64,000 nucleotides of DNA from Bradyrhizobium diazoefficiens (GCF_018131185.1 NZ_JAFCJE010000002.1:372001-436000), one strand, 5' to 3'; shown: positions 17,810 to 27,375, numbered from the stretch's first letter. Program-made: numbers and translations. The notes: generated from the letters alone by a model not told the origin.

Positions 17810-19207
17810 ATGGCGCCGCGCCTGAAGCTGCGAGATATCGCCTTCTTCGAACGACCCGTGCAGTTCGCCCGGCCGTTCCGCTTTGGCGCGATCACGATCA
17901 ACGCGACGCCGCAGCTGTTCGTGCGGGTCGAGATCGAGGTCGAGGGCCGAGGCACCGCGGTCGGCGCCAGCGCCGAGCTGCTGGTGCCGAAATGGTTCGA
18001 CAAGCGGCCGGAGCTGTCGCCGGCTCAGACGGTGGACGAGTTGCGTCGGTCGCTGGAGATCGCACGCGCGCTCTATCTTGCCCGCACTGAGTACCAGACA
18101 GCGTTCGATCTGCATGCCTCGTGCATCGGTGCCCAGGTCGCGACCTGCGCGAAGAAGAACATTCCGCCGCTCGCAGCGGCTTACGGCCCGGCCGAGATCG
18201 ACAAAGCGGTCCTCGATGCGCTACTGCGCGCCGCCGGGACCAGTTTCTTCGACGGAATGGCTGCCAACATTGCGGGTATCGATGCGCGGCTTTCTCCTGA
18301 TCTGAGCGAGAGGGATATCAGGACGTTTCTTTCCGGCCGCGAGCCGCTGGAACGTGTTGCCATCAGACATACGGTCGGCCTTGATGATGCCGTCGAAGGC
18401 GAGGGCGGCGTTGCCGATCCGCGTGAAAATGCCGGTGCTCAGTACTTCAAGCTCAAGCTGTCGGGCGATCCTGTGGCCGATGCGGCGCGGCTGGTGCGGA
18501 TCGGCAAGGAGCTGGATACACTCGGGCGCGGCACCAAGGTGACGCTCGACGCCAACGAGCAGTATGCCGACCTCGCGGCGTTACAGGCGCTGATAGAACG
18601 GCTCGATCATGATGCGGCGCTGCGTTCGATCGCCACGCGCTTGCTCTATGTCGAGCAGCCGATACCACGCGACATTACGCGGCAATCGCCGCTCGGCTCG
18701 CTGGCTTCGCATGGCTTCATTATCGATGAGGCCGACGATTCCTACGATGCGTTCCCGGCAGCACGGGCGTTGGGCTACTGCGGCATATCGTCGAAATCCT
18801 GCAAAGGCCTCTACAAGTCCATCGTCAATGCGACGCGCGCGGCGAAATGGAGTGCGGGCGGCGAAAAGTTCTTCGTGACCGGCGAAGACCTCACCTGCCA
18901 GGCAGGCCTTGCCGTGCAGCAGGACCTTGCGCTCGGTGCCTTCCTCGGCGTGACCCATGCCGAGCGCAACGGCCATCACTATGTCGACGGCTTTGGCGAG
19001 ACGCCTCTCGCCGAAGCTGCGGCCTTCGCGGCCGCGCATCCCGATCTCTACGCCGATGCCGGGCAGGGCATCCGCCTCTCCATTCACGACGGTGATCTCC
19101 TGACGGGATCGCTTCATGTTGCGGGCTTTGCGACCTCGGTCCATCCGGACTGGTCGGCGCTGCACCCGTTCGAACAGCCAAAATCACTTCAGGAGCAACT
19201 GGCATGA
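17810..19207 (+). CDS. Enolase-superfamily-like enzyme, substrate unknown
   Basis: This 465-residue protein has features reminiscent of the enolase superfamily: an N-terminal capping-type domain, then a barrel with KLKLSGD, TLDANEQYAD, YVEQPIPRD and IIDEADDSYDA segments spaced like metal- and base-bearing strands, plus GISSKSCKG. The usual KxK and metal-ligand pattern is not an exact match to mandelate racemase or muconate cycloisomerase, so the reaction (dehydration or epimerisation of an acid sugar is the family theme) is uncertain. Its end overlaps the next start by four bases. The operon with an importer and three further enzymes points to a dedicated catabolic step. Confidence 0.75.
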   Translation: MAPRLKLRDIAFFERPVQFARPFRFGAITINATPQLFVRVEIEVEGRGTAVGASAELLVPKWFDKRPELSPAQTVDELRRSLEIARALYLARTEYQTAFDLHASCIGAQVATCAKKNIPPLAAAYGPAEIDKAVLDALLRAAGTSFFDGMAANIAGIDARLSPDLSERDIRTFLSGREPLERVAIRHTVGLDDAVEGEGGVADPRENAGAQYFKLKLSGDPVADAARLVRIGKELDTLGRGTKVTLDANEQYADLAALQALIERLDHDAALRSIATRLLYVEQPIPRDITRQSPLGSLASHGFIIDEADDSYDAFPAARALGYCGISSKSCKGLYKSIVNATRAAKWSAGGEKFFVTGEDLTCQAGLAVQQDLALGAFLGVTHAERNGHHYVDGFGETPLAEAAAFAAAHPDLYADAGQGIRLSIHDGDLLTGSLHVAGFATSVHPDWSALHPFEQPKSLQEQLA

Positions 19208-20355
19208 CCACCCAACGCCTCGGCCTCATCATGAACGGCGTCACCGGCCGGATGGGGCTCAACCAGCATCTGATCCGCTCCATCGTCGCGATCCGCGACC
19301 AGGGCGGCGTGCGTCTGAAGAACGGCGATCGCGTGATGCCAGATCCGATCCTGATCGGCCGCAGCGCCGACAAGGTCGAGGCGCTCGCCAGGCGCTTCAA
19401 CATCACGCGCTGGAGCACCGACCTCGATGCTGCGCTCGCGGACAAGAACGATACCATGTTCTTCGACGCCGCCACCACGCAGGCGCGGCCTGGTCTTCTG
19501 ACCCAGGCCATCAATGCCGGCAAGCACGTCTATTGTGAGAAGCCGATCGCGACGAATTTCGAGGAAGCGCTCGAGGTCGTGAAGCTCGCCAATGCCAAGG
19601 GCGTCAAGCACGGCACGGTGCAGGACAAGCTGTTCCTGCCGGGCCTGAAGAAGATCGCCTTTTTGCGGGATTCCGGCTTCTTCGGCCGCATCCTCTCGGT
19701 GCGCGGCGAGTTCGGCTATTGGGTGTTTGAAGGCGGCTGGCAGGAGGCGCAGCGGCCGTCCTGGAATTACCGCGACGAGGACGGCGGCGGCATCATCCTC
19801 GACATGGTTTGTCACTGGCGCTACGTCCTCGACAATCTCTTCGGCAACGTCCAGAGCGTGAGCTGCATCGGCAATACCGACATCCCCGAACGGTACGACG
19901 AGCAGGGCAAGAAGTACAAGGCGACCGCGGACGATTCCGCCTACGCCACGTTCCAGCTCGAGGGCGGCGTCATCGCCCACATCAACATGTCCTGGGTGAC
20001 GCGCGTCTATCGCGACGACCTCGTCACCTTCCAGGTCGATGGCACGCTCGGCTCGGCGGTCGCAGGTCTTACCGACTGCATGATCCAGGCGCGACAGGCG
20101 ACGCCCCGTCCGGTGTGGAATCCCGACGAGAAGCGATTGCACGATTTCTACGGCGACTGGCAGAAGCTGCCCGACAACGTCACCTACGACAACGGTTTCA
20201 AGGAGCAGTGGGAGATGTTCATCCGGCACGTCTACGAGGATGCCCCCTACAAATTCACCCTGCTCGAAGGCGCCAAGGGCGTACAGCTCGCCGAATGCGC
20301 GCTGAAGAGCTGGAAGGAGCGGCGCTGGATCGACGTCGCCCCAATCAAGGCGTGA
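19204..20355 (+). CDS. Gfo/Idh/MocA family oxidoreductase
   Basis: This 383-residue NAD(P)-dependent dehydrogenase has an N-terminal Rossmann domain (LIMNGVTGRMG), the family CEKPIA motif near 113-118 and the catalytic-region GGIILDMVCHWRY near 198. These enzymes oxidise or reduce hydroxyls of sugars and cyclitols. The ATG overlaps the preceding stop as ATGA, implying translational coupling. Compared with typical members, the N-terminal domain has an insertion around RDQGGVRLKNGDRVMPDP, a feature of an uncharacterised subgroup. The enzyme probably oxidises the imported compound or an early intermediate to a keto form; this is inference from order and family. Confidence 0.85.
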   Translation: MTTQRLGLIMNGVTGRMGLNQHLIRSIVAIRDQGGVRLKNGDRVMPDPILIGRSADKVEALARRFNITRWSTDLDAALADKNDTMFFDAATTQARPGLLTQAINAGKHVYCEKPIATNFEEALEVVKLANAKGVKHGTVQDKLFLPGLKKIAFLRDSGFFGRILSVRGEFGYWVFEGGWQEAQRPSWNYRDEDGGGIILDMVCHWRYVLDNLFGNVQSVSCIGNTDIPERYDEQGKKYKATADDSAYATFQLEGGVIAHINMSWVTRVYRDDLVTFQVDGTLGSAVAGLTDCMIQARQATPRPVWNPDEKRLHDFYGDWQKLPDNVTYDNGFKEQWEMFIRHVYEDAPYKFTLLEGAKGVQLAECALKSWKERRWIDVAPIKA

Positions 20356-20389
20356 GGTCTATTGGATCAGTCGCGATGTTTACCAAATC

Positions 20390-20473
20390 GTCATTGCGAG
20401 GAGCGAAGCGACGAAGCAATCCAGACTGGCGCCGCGGAGGCATTCTGGATTGCTTCGCTTCGCTCGCAATGAC
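20390..20473. repeat. REP-like palindromic repeat, family B copy
   Basis: GTCATTGCGAGGAGCGAAGC at the left is mirrored by GCTTCGCTCGCAATGAC at the right, with AAGCAATCCAG and CTGGATTGCTTC inside. It lies between two genes of the catabolic operon and could affect mRNA stability there. A second good copy is at 56401-56510. Confidence 0.85.
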
Positions 20474-20491
20474 GAGGAGAGGTTCGAGATC

Positions 20492-21682
20492 ATGAATAAG
20501 ACCGTCCAACCCATGTCGTCACTGTCGCTCAAGCTGCCGAAGGCCGATCGCTCGATCGAGACGTACCGGTTAGCTGCCTCGCGCACGTTCCCCGCAAAGC
20601 TCGAGGGACCGTTGAACCGCATCGCGTTCTCGGCCGTGCACACGGTCGCCGATCCCTTCGCTGACAACGATCCCTGGCTGTCGGTCGCCGTCGACTGGGA
20701 CAAGACCATCGCCTTCCGCGAGCACGTGTGGGATCTCGGCCTGGGCGTCGCCGAGGCCATGGATACCGCGCAGCGCGGCATGGGACTGGACTGGCCGACT
20801 TCGCTGGAGCTGATCACGCGCTCGGTGTCGGCCGCCAAGCGCCGTAACGCGCTGGTGTTCTCCGGCGCGGGCACCGATCATCTCCCGGTTGAAGACGCCA
20901 AGTCGATCGACGACGTGATCCGCGCCTATGAGGAGCAGGTCTCGGCGGTCGAGAAGGTCGGCGGCCGCATCATCCTGATGGCGTCGCGTGCGCTGGCAAA
21001 GCTCGGCCGCAACGCCGATGACTATGCCAAGGTTTACGACCGCGTGCTGTCGCAGGTTCGCGAGCCCGTGATCATCCATTGGCTCGGCGACATGTTCGAT
21101 CCGGCGCTGACGGGCTATTGGGGCACGAGAGATCTCGACAAGGCGATGGATACGGCCGTCGCCATCATCAATGGCAACGCCGGCAAGGTCGACGGCGTCA
21201 AGGTCTCTCTGCTGGACAAGCAGCGCGAGATCGACATGCGTCGCCGCCTCGACAAGCGCATCAAGATGTATACCGGCGACGATTTCAACTACGCGGAGCT
21301 GATCGCCGGCGACAGCGAAGGCTTTTCGCATGCGCTGCTCGGTATCTTCGATGCCATCGCGCCGGCGGCGTCCTATGCATTGTCGCGGCTGGCAGCCGGC
21401 GACGAAGCCGGCTTCCACGATGTGCTGGGGCCGACGGTGCCTTTGTCGCGACACATCTTCAAGGCGCCGACGCGGTTCTACAAGACCGGTGTCGTGTTCA
21501 TGGCCTATCTCAACGGCCACCAGGATCATTTCACCATGGTCGGGGGCCAGGAGAGCACGCGCTCCACGCTGCATCTGGCCGAGCTGTTCCGTTTGGCTGA
21601 CAAGGCCGGCCTGCTCGCCAACCCTGAACTCGCGACACGGCGGATGAAGGCCGTGCTCGCCACCCACGGTATCGAACCCTGA
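20492..21682 (+). CDS. DUF993 family protein (dihydrodipicolinate synthase-like)
   Basis: This 396-residue protein is of the DUF993 type, annotated in other genomes as a dihydrodipicolinate-synthase-family protein and thus probably a TIM-barrel lyase or aldolase. Visible segments include FSAVHTVADPF, HVWDLGLGVAEAMDTAQRG, VFSGAGTDHLP, VIIHWLGDMFDPALTGYWG and DGVKVSLLDK, the last carrying a lysine placed where a Schiff-base lysine would be expected. The start at 20492 follows GAGGAGAGG, just after a repeat element. Its stop overlaps the next ATG. By analogy with class I aldolases it may cleave a keto-intermediate, but no reaction is established from the sequence. Confidence 0.82.
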   Translation: MNKTVQPMSSLSLKLPKADRSIETYRLAASRTFPAKLEGPLNRIAFSAVHTVADPFADNDPWLSVAVDWDKTIAFREHVWDLGLGVAEAMDTAQRGMGLDWPTSLELITRSVSAAKRRNALVFSGAGTDHLPVEDAKSIDDVIRAYEEQVSAVEKVGGRIILMASRALAKLGRNADDYAKVYDRVLSQVREPVIIHWLGDMFDPALTGYWGTRDLDKAMDTAVAIINGNAGKVDGVKVSLLDKQREIDMRRRLDKRIKMYTGDDFNYAELIAGDSEGFSHALLGIFDAIAPAASYALSRLAAGDEAGFHDVLGPTVPLSRHIFKAPTRFYKTGVVFMAYLNGHQDHFTMVGGQESTRSTLHLAELFRLADKAGLLANPELATRRMKAVLATHGIEP

Positions 21683-22545
21683 TGCGCGACTTTTCATCCG
21701 ACCACCGCTGGCTGTCGTTGAACACGGCGACCGTCCGCAAGCAGGGTGACCTCGTCGCGATCGTCGATGCCTGTGCGAGGCACGGCATCCGCGCCATCGA
21801 TCCCTGGCGCGATCAGGTCGCATCCGTCGGTCTCGAGCGTGCCGCGCGGGCGGTGCGCGATGCCGGCCTCGATCTGTCGGGCTATTGCCGCGGCGGCATG
21901 TTCACCTCGGACCCCTCGCGCCGGAGTGAGGTGCGCGACGACAACAGGCGCTGCGTCGATGAAGCCAAGGCGCTGGGCGCGCCCTGCATCGTCCTCGTCG
22001 TCGGCGGCCTGCCGCAATATTCGCGGCCGGGCAGCGCAGCGTCGAAGGACATCGCGGCGGCGCGCGGACAGGTCGAGGAGGCGCTGGCCGAGATGCTCGA
22101 CTATGCGAGACAGGCAAACCTGCCGCTGGCCATCGAGCCGTTACACCCAGCCTATGCGGCCGACCGCGCTTGCGTGAACACGACGAAGCAGGCGCTCGAT
22201 CTCTGCGATCGGCTCGATCCGGCTCACAGCGGCATGCTCGGCGTCGCGCTCGATGTTTATCACATCTGGTGGGACCCCGAGTTGATGGACCAGATCGCCC
22301 GCGCAGGCCGGGATCGTCTGCTCGCGTTCCATGTCTGCGACTGGCTCGTCCCGACCAAGGACATCCTCAACGACCGCGGCATGATGGGCGACGGCGTCAT
22401 CGACATCAAATCGGTACGTCACGCGGTCGAAGCGCAGGGCTTTGCCGGCTATTCCGAGATCGAGATCTTCTCCAACGACTGGTGGGGCAAGCCGATGGAC
22501 GAGGTGCTGCGCACCTGCATCGCGCGCCATAAAACGGTCGTGTAG
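21682..22545 (+). CDS. Sugar phosphate isomerase/epimerase family TIM-barrel protein
   Basis: This 287-residue protein of the xylose-isomerase-like TIM-barrel family shows metal-ligand motifs in order: AIEPLHP (Glu), VALDVYHIWWDPEL (Asp, His), LLAFHVCDW (His) and YSEIEIFS (Glu). Such proteins are epimerases, isomerases or dehydratases of sugars and inositol derivatives. The ATG overlaps the DUF993 stop (TGATG), and co-occurrence suggests consecutive steps. It is the last gene of the operon and is convergent with the Spy-like gene 18 bases away. Confidence 0.83.
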   Translation: MRDFSSDHRWLSLNTATVRKQGDLVAIVDACARHGIRAIDPWRDQVASVGLERAARAVRDAGLDLSGYCRGGMFTSDPSRRSEVRDDNRRCVDEAKALGAPCIVLVVGGLPQYSRPGSAASKDIAAARGQVEEALAEMLDYARQANLPLAIEPLHPAYAADRACVNTTKQALDLCDRLDPAHSGMLGVALDVYHIWWDPELMDQIARAGRDRLLAFHVCDWLVPTKDILNDRGMMGDGVIDIKSVRHAVEAQGFAGYSEIEIFSNDWWGKPMDEVLRTCIARHKTVV

Positions 22546-22563
22546 GTCGAGGGCGCGCTACCC

Positions 22564-24522
22564 TCATGGCCCTGCGACCTGTTGCAGCGTGTTGAAGCGC
22601 GCCTTCTGCTCGCTGCTGAGCGTGGCATAGAATTCGTCCAGCGCGGGTTCGACCAGCTTGGCGGCCGTCAGCATGGCCTCGAGCCGGTGCTGCATTGCTT
22701 CAAGCCGTCCGACCGGCGTCAGAGGCACATCGTTCGGACAGGCCGCTTGTAGGCCCTTAACGCCCTTCGCCGTTGCTTCGCCGAGGCGGTCGAGCGCCTC
22801 CTTTTGCTTACCGGCGGGGTGGAGCACGGCCTCGATCCTCTGGATCGGCAACTGGGTCAGGCTGGACTTGGGATCGCCGCAGGCCTCGGCGCCGGCTTCC
22901 TGCGGCTGTGACGCGCGCTCGCCGACATGGGGGCCAAGCGCGTTGAAGCGGGCCTGCTGTTCGTCGCTGAGCGAGTTGTAGAACCTCTCCAGGGCCGGCC
23001 GCACGATCTTGACGGCTTCCAGCGTCGCGCTGATGCGGTTCATCATGGCGCGCAGGCGGCCAGGCGGAGTCAGTGCATAGGTCTCCGCGCAGGAGTCCTT
23101 GAACACATCGGCAGCTTCCGAAGCCGCGGTCTTCAGCTCGTCGAGCAGTGCTCGTTGTTCCGGCGCCGGCCGCACAGCCCGCGCGATATCGGCAAGCGGC
23201 CAGGCGGTCACGCCCTTATCCGGTGCGCCGCACAATTGCTGCAGCGTCTGCGGGCTCACGCTGGCGCGCGGCCGCGCGCGGCCGCTGCCGCCTTGCGGAT
23301 AGTCATTGGGGTTGATGCTGGCATAGGCGGAATAGGGGCCGTCACCACCCCAGAACACGGTGTCGACAAAGTCGTCATAGGCGTACGCCCAATAGCCGGG
23401 CTCGTAGGCATAGGACCAGAAGGTGTAGTTGAAGATGTCGGAATAGGCGTAAGGCCAGAACACCGGCCCAAGCCACGCCACGAACACCGCAGGATGACGG
23501 TGACGCCAAGCCTGCCGGGGCGCCCAGCCGCTCTGACGGGCGACGAGGGCCGCCTGGGTCTGCGGCGTAGTCTGCTGACGGAAGCGCTCGGCAAATCGTC
23601 CACGCTCGGCGGCTTGCGTGGCCGCCGCAAGCGCCGGAGCGCGCCCCTCCGGAGCCTGGAGTCCGAGCCGCTGCTGACGAGCCAGGTCGAGTTGTTGCGC
23701 GCGCTGCTCACGGCCGAGCAAGCGGTTCTGGGTCTGGAGCATCCGCTGCTGCTCGCGTTGGGCTCGCGCGCCTTCCACCTTTTGCGATTGCAATTGCTGA
23801 ACGCGCTGCTGCAGGCGATCGATGCGGGTCTGGCGCTCCGTCGTCTGGCGCGACAGCATCTCGCGCTGTCGCTGCTCGACGTGCTGCGAGCGCTGTTGGA
23901 CGCGTTGCTCGCGCTCAAGAAGGCGGCTCTGCGACTGCAACAACCGTTGCTGCTGGTGCTGCGCCCTTGCGCCTTCCGGCTTCTGCGATTGCAATTGCTG
24001 CACGCGTTGCTGCAAGCGGTCGATGCGGTCCTGGCGTTCCGCGGATTGGCGCGAAAGCATCTCGCGTGGCGGTCCCGATCCCCCGCTCACGGCCGGGGGT
24101 GCACTTGGGCGAGAAGGGGCTGCGATATGCGGTGTCGGCCGCGGCGCCATGGCCGGACGTTGCGGCGCTGCCGGCGCCCGATGGAATTCGCGCCTTGGCG
24201 CCGCCACCTGGGGGGCGGCTCGCGGGGCGCTGAAATGTGGGGACTGACGCGGCGGCGGTGAGGCGATGTGGGGCGCCGGCCGCGGCGCCATCGCCGGTCG
24301 CTGCGGCATGGCTGGCGGTTGGACGGCCGGCGCGGGACGCGCCATGGCTGGCGGCGCCGCCGGACGGGCCATGGCTGGTGGCGCTGCCGGTGCTGCGGCT
24401 GGCCCTGGTGGTCCGCCCCTTCCATGTCCATGGCCGGGCCCTTGGGCGAACGCGCCGACGCTGGCGGCCAGCATCGAGACACCAACGAAAACAGTCGTAA
24501 GGCAAACGCCACGCGGAAGCAT
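22564..24522 (-). CDS. Large Spy/CpxP-like periplasmic protein with internal duplications
   Basis: This protein of about 652 residues has a signal peptide (hydrophobic 7-26, cleaved near AFA-QGP). A Pro/Ala/Met/His-rich region follows to about 150. Next comes a Gln/Arg-rich coiled coil containing two copies of a segment of about 57 residues (153-209 and 220-276, period 67; both start REMLSRQ and contain RIDRLQQRVQQLQSQK), then a Trp/Tyr-rich linker. The C-terminus has two copies of an LTxxQ-like helical domain, each ending in a version of FY.(S/T)LS.EQ.ARFN. Related domains occur in the periplasmic chaperone Spy/CpxP. ATG 24522 is preferred, with GGGAG 8 bases upstream. A stress-chaperone role is inferred. 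Confidence 0.75.
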   Translation of the reverse strand: MLPRGVCLTTVFVGVSMLAASVGAFAQGPGHGHGRGGPPGPAAAPAAPPAMARPAAPPAMARPAPAVQPPAMPQRPAMAPRPAPHIASPPPRQSPHFSAPRAAPQVAAPRREFHRAPAAPQRPAMAPRPTPHIAAPSRPSAPPAVSGGSGPPREMLSRQSAERQDRIDRLQQRVQQLQSQKPEGARAQHQQQRLLQSQSRLLEREQRVQQRSQHVEQRQREMLSRQTTERQTRIDRLQQRVQQLQSQKVEGARAQREQQRMLQTQNRLLGREQRAQQLDLARQQRLGLQAPEGRAPALAAATQAAERGRFAERFRQQTTPQTQAALVARQSGWAPRQAWRHRHPAVFVAWLGPVFWPYAYSDIFNYTFWSYAYEPGYWAYAYDDFVDTVFWGGDGPYSAYASINPNDYPQGGSGRARPRASVSPQTLQQLCGAPDKGVTAWPLADIARAVRPAPEQRALLDELKTAASEAADVFKDSCAETYALTPPGRLRAMMNRISATLEAVKIVRPALERFYNSLSDEQQARFNALGPHVGERASQPQEAGAEACGDPKSSLTQLPIQRIEAVLHPAGKQKEALDRLGEATAKGVKGLQAACPNDVPLTPVGRLEAMQHRLEAMLTAAKLVEPALDEFYATLSSEQKARFNTLQQVAGP

Positions 24523-24628
24523 GATCATAGCTCCCAACTCGTAATCGCCCACGAATGTCAACGCACATCCGGCGGAATCGTTCGTCGTTGGCCGCGGCTG
24601 GCATTGCGATCTTCCGACGCAGGCCGCC

Positions 24629-25843
24629 TCAAGAGAAGTCCTGCGTCAGGGTGGCAGCGAGCCGTTCCAGCGCCCAGTCGACCTGGTCGCTCGTGATCAC
24701 CAGAGGTGGAGCGATACGGATTGTTTGCTGATGGGTATCCTTGGCGAGGATGCCCTTGCGCTGAAGCGCCTCGCAGTAGCGGCGGGCGCGCCCGGCCTCG
24801 GGATGCAGCTCGACCGCCAGCATCAGGCCGCGCCCGCGCACTTCGCGGATCGTGTTGGCACGAATATCCTTCAAACCTTCCAGAAAGCGCGCGCCTTGCC
24901 TCGCCGCGTTCTCGATCATGCCTTCCTCGACCAGCACGCGCATCGCCGCCCGCGCCACCGCGCAGGCAAGCGGGTTTCCGCCGAAGGTCGAACCATGCTG
25001 GCCGGGCCTCAAAGTCCCGAGCACCTCGTTGTTCGAAAGCACGGCCGACACCGGATAGAAGCCGCCGGACAGCGCCTTGCCGAGCAGCGTCACGTCCGCC
25101 TCTATGCCCTCGTGCTGTTCGGCGAGCAGCTTGCCGGTGCGGCCGAGCCCGGTCTGGATCTCGTCGAGCACCAGCATGACGTTGTTGTCGGTGCAGAGCT
25201 CTCGCACCTCAGTGAAATAGCCGGCCGGGGGAATGATGACGCCAGCTTCGCCCTGGATCGGTTCGACCAGAAAGGCAACCGTGTTCGCGGTGATTGCGTC
25301 TTGCAGCGCTGCGGCGTCGCCGAACGGGATGATCTTGAAGCCTGGCGCGAATGGCCCGAAGTGCGCGCGCGTCTCGGGGTCGGTTGAAAAGCCGACGATG
25401 CCCAGCGTGCGCCCGTGGAAATTGTTGGCGCAGACGATAATCTCGGCCTGGCCGTCCGGCACGCCCTTCACCTCATAGCCCCATTTACGGACCGACTTGA
25501 TCGCGCTTTCCACCGCCTCGGCGCCGCTGTTCATCGGCAGCACCTTGTGGGAACCGGTGAGCGCCGCGATCTCCTCGTAGAACAAGGCGAGTTGATCGTT
25601 GTGAAACGCCCGCGAGGTTAGCGTCAGCCTTTGTGCCTGTTCGACCATTGCCGTCAGGATCTTGGGGTGGCAGTGGCCCTGGCTGACCGCCGAATAGGCC
25701 GAGAGGCAATCGAGATAACGGTTACCTTCGGTATCCCAGACCCAGACACCTTCGCCGCGGGACAGGACCACCCCGATCGGCTCGTAATTGTGAGCGCCAA
25801 AGCGCGCTTCTGTTGCGACTAAATCAATGACGGATGAGCTCAT
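24629..25843 (-). CDS. rocD: Ornithine aminotransferase
   Basis: This 404-residue class III PLP aminotransferase matches ornithine--oxo-acid transaminase, which converts ornithine and 2-oxoglutarate to glutamate-5-semialdehyde and glutamate. Visible are the N-terminal [22 protein letters not shown], the phosphate-binding [26 protein letters not shown] and the Schiff-base Lys256 in [18 protein letters not shown], then [11 protein letters not shown]. The start at 25843 follows GGAG; a longer frame to 25870 lacks a better site. It stands alone, without an adjacent arginase gene or an Lrp-type regulator. Arginine or ornithine catabolism towards proline/glutamate is the expected role. Confidence 0.9.
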   Translation of the reverse strand: MSSSVIDLVATEARFGAHNYEPIGVVLSRGEGVWVWDTEGNRYLDCLSAYSAVSQGHCHPKILTAMVEQAQRLTLTSRAFHNDQLALFYEEIAALTGSHKVLPMNSGAEAVESAIKSVRKWGYEVKGVPDGQAEIIVCANNFHGRTLGIVGFSTDPETRAHFGPFAPGFKIIPFGDAAALQDAITANTVAFLVEPIQGEAGVIIPPAGYFTEVRELCTDNNVMLVLDEIQTGLGRTGKLLAEQHEGIEADVTLLGKALSGGFYPVSAVLSNNEVLGTLRPGQHGSTFGGNPLACAVARAAMRVLVEEGMIENAARQGARFLEGLKDIRANTIREVRGRGLMLAVELHPEAGRARRYCEALQRKGILAKDTHQQTIRIAPPLVITSDQVDWALERLAATLTQDFS

Positions 25844-26049
25844 CAGTCGTCGCTCCATTGCTGCGCGCACTGGCTCTCAACTTGATTTGGGTATCGGCCT
25901 GTCGCCTTGGAAGCCTTCATGCGCCCGATTGCGGGGCGAGGCCTGATTTGCCCGCAATGTCAGATGGATCTGCGGAACCACACGGCATCGTTCGCCGACC
26001 CGGTTTCTACTGTGCATGGGGTTGTTTTCGCAGTTTTTGTTTGGAGGCC

Positions 26050-27270
26050 TCACCCGATCGAGCAGGGCACGCTCAAAAACCCTCGAAACCGGACCCGTCC
26101 GCCCCGCACCGGCGTCCCGCTCACGGCATAGTTCGGGAAGCGCGCCAGGAAGCGCGAGATCGCGACCGCCCCTTCCAGCCGCGCCAGCGCCATGCCGGCA
26201 CATTGGTGCGCCCCGGTGGCGAAGGCAAGGTGGCGGTTCGGCGTGCGCGCGATGTCGAAGCTTTCGGGGTCCGGAAACTGCGCGGGGTCGCGGTTGGCTG
26301 CGCCAATGCACAGCGTCACCGACGTGCCGGCATCGAGCGCGACGCCGCCGAGTTCGACCTTCTCCGTGGTCATGCGGTTGCCGAGCTGGTTGGAGCTCTC
26401 GTAGCGCAATATCTCCTCGACCGCCGTCTTGATCAGGTCGGGATTGCCGATCAGACGCTGCTTCTGCTCGGGGTGACGGTCGAGCGCGACGAGGCCGTTG
26501 CCGATGAGGTTGGTGGTGGTCTCGTGGCCGGCATTGAGCAGGAAGATGCAATTGTGCAGCAGCTCCTTCTCGGTCAGCCGCTCGCCGTTCTCTTCACCCT
26601 GAATCAGGCGCGTCAGCACGTCGCGATCAGGATTGCCGGGCTTTTGGCGCCGGCGCGCGACCAGCGTTTCGAGATAGGCGAGGAAGTCCTGCACCGCCTT
26701 GTTGCCGCGCGCAGCCGCTTCTGGCGACACCACCGGTTCGAGTGCGCCCAGGATCGCCAGTGACCAGTCGCGCAGCGGCGTGCGTTCCTCGTGAGGCACG
26801 TCGAGCAGATTGCCGATCACCTCGATCGGGATGGAGGCAGCGAAGTCCTCGATCAGTTCGCAAGCTCCCTTGGCGGCGATGGCATCGAGCAGGCCGTCGA
26901 CCAGCTTGATGATATCAGGCTCCATCCCCGCGATCGCCCGCGGCGACAGCGCGCCCATGATCAGGCGGCGTACGCGGGTATGCGCGGGCGGATCGTTGAA
27001 GACGAGGCTGGTGGTGTGGTGCTCGTAGAGCGGCGTGTCGCCGTATTTCGGCGCGAACTCGCGCTGCTTGTCCGAGCTGAACGATTTGGTGTTCTTGTAG
27101 GTGGTGACGAGATCGTCATAGCGGGTCAGGAACACGGTGCCGCTGCGCAGGCGCTTGACCGGCTCGTTCTCCCGCAGTGCACGATAGGTCGGATAGGGGT
27201 TGTCGTAGAACTCCGGCGTCAGCTTCTCGAGGTCGAAGCTTGCAGCCAGCGCCTTCGCATCTGCGTTCAT
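26050..27270 (-). CDS. Cytochrome P450
   Basis: This 406-residue soluble bacterial P450 has I-helix NAGHETTTN (246-254), the ExxR pair Glu286/Arg289 (EEILR) and heme-ligand loop FATGAHQCAGMALAR with Cys357. The size and motifs are those of class I monooxygenases that need a separate ferredoxin and reductase, neither of which is adjacent. The reductase at 9840 could serve, but this is speculative. It is divergent from a two-subunit ThDP decarboxylase across 105 bp, suggesting that the enzymes act on related compounds. The substrate is unknown. Confidence 0.93.
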   Translation of the reverse strand: MNADAKALAASFDLEKLTPEFYDNPYPTYRALRENEPVKRLRSGTVFLTRYDDLVTTYKNTKSFSSDKQREFAPKYGDTPLYEHHTTSLVFNDPPAHTRVRRLIMGALSPRAIAGMEPDIIKLVDGLLDAIAAKGACELIEDFAASIPIEVIGNLLDVPHEERTPLRDWSLAILGALEPVVSPEAAARGNKAVQDFLAYLETLVARRRQKPGNPDRDVLTRLIQGEENGERLTEKELLHNCIFLLNAGHETTTNLIGNGLVALDRHPEQKQRLIGNPDLIKTAVEEILRYESSNQLGNRMTTEKVELGGVALDAGTSVTLCIGAANRDPAQFPDPESFDIARTPNRHLAFATGAHQCAGMALARLEGAVAISRFLARFPNYAVSGTPVRGGRVRFRGFLSVPCSIG

Positions 27271-27321
27271 CCCGTTATACTCGCCGGTTAAAGCCGATAT
27301 GCCGTTTTTGTTGTTCTGAAT

Positions 27322-27337
27322 GACGCGCGTACGCGTC
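27322..27337. promoter_or_regulatory. Candidate operator between divergent P450 and decarboxylase genes
   Basis: GACGCG-CGTA-CGCGTC forms a dyad with 6-bp arms in the centre of the 105-bp divergent promoter region. It might bind a regulator controlling both transcripts. The dyad is short and GC-rich, so chance is a real alternative. Confidence 0.25.
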
Positions 27338-27375
27338 TACAGTCTTTCGATACTGCTAGCTGACCGGACAGGAAA

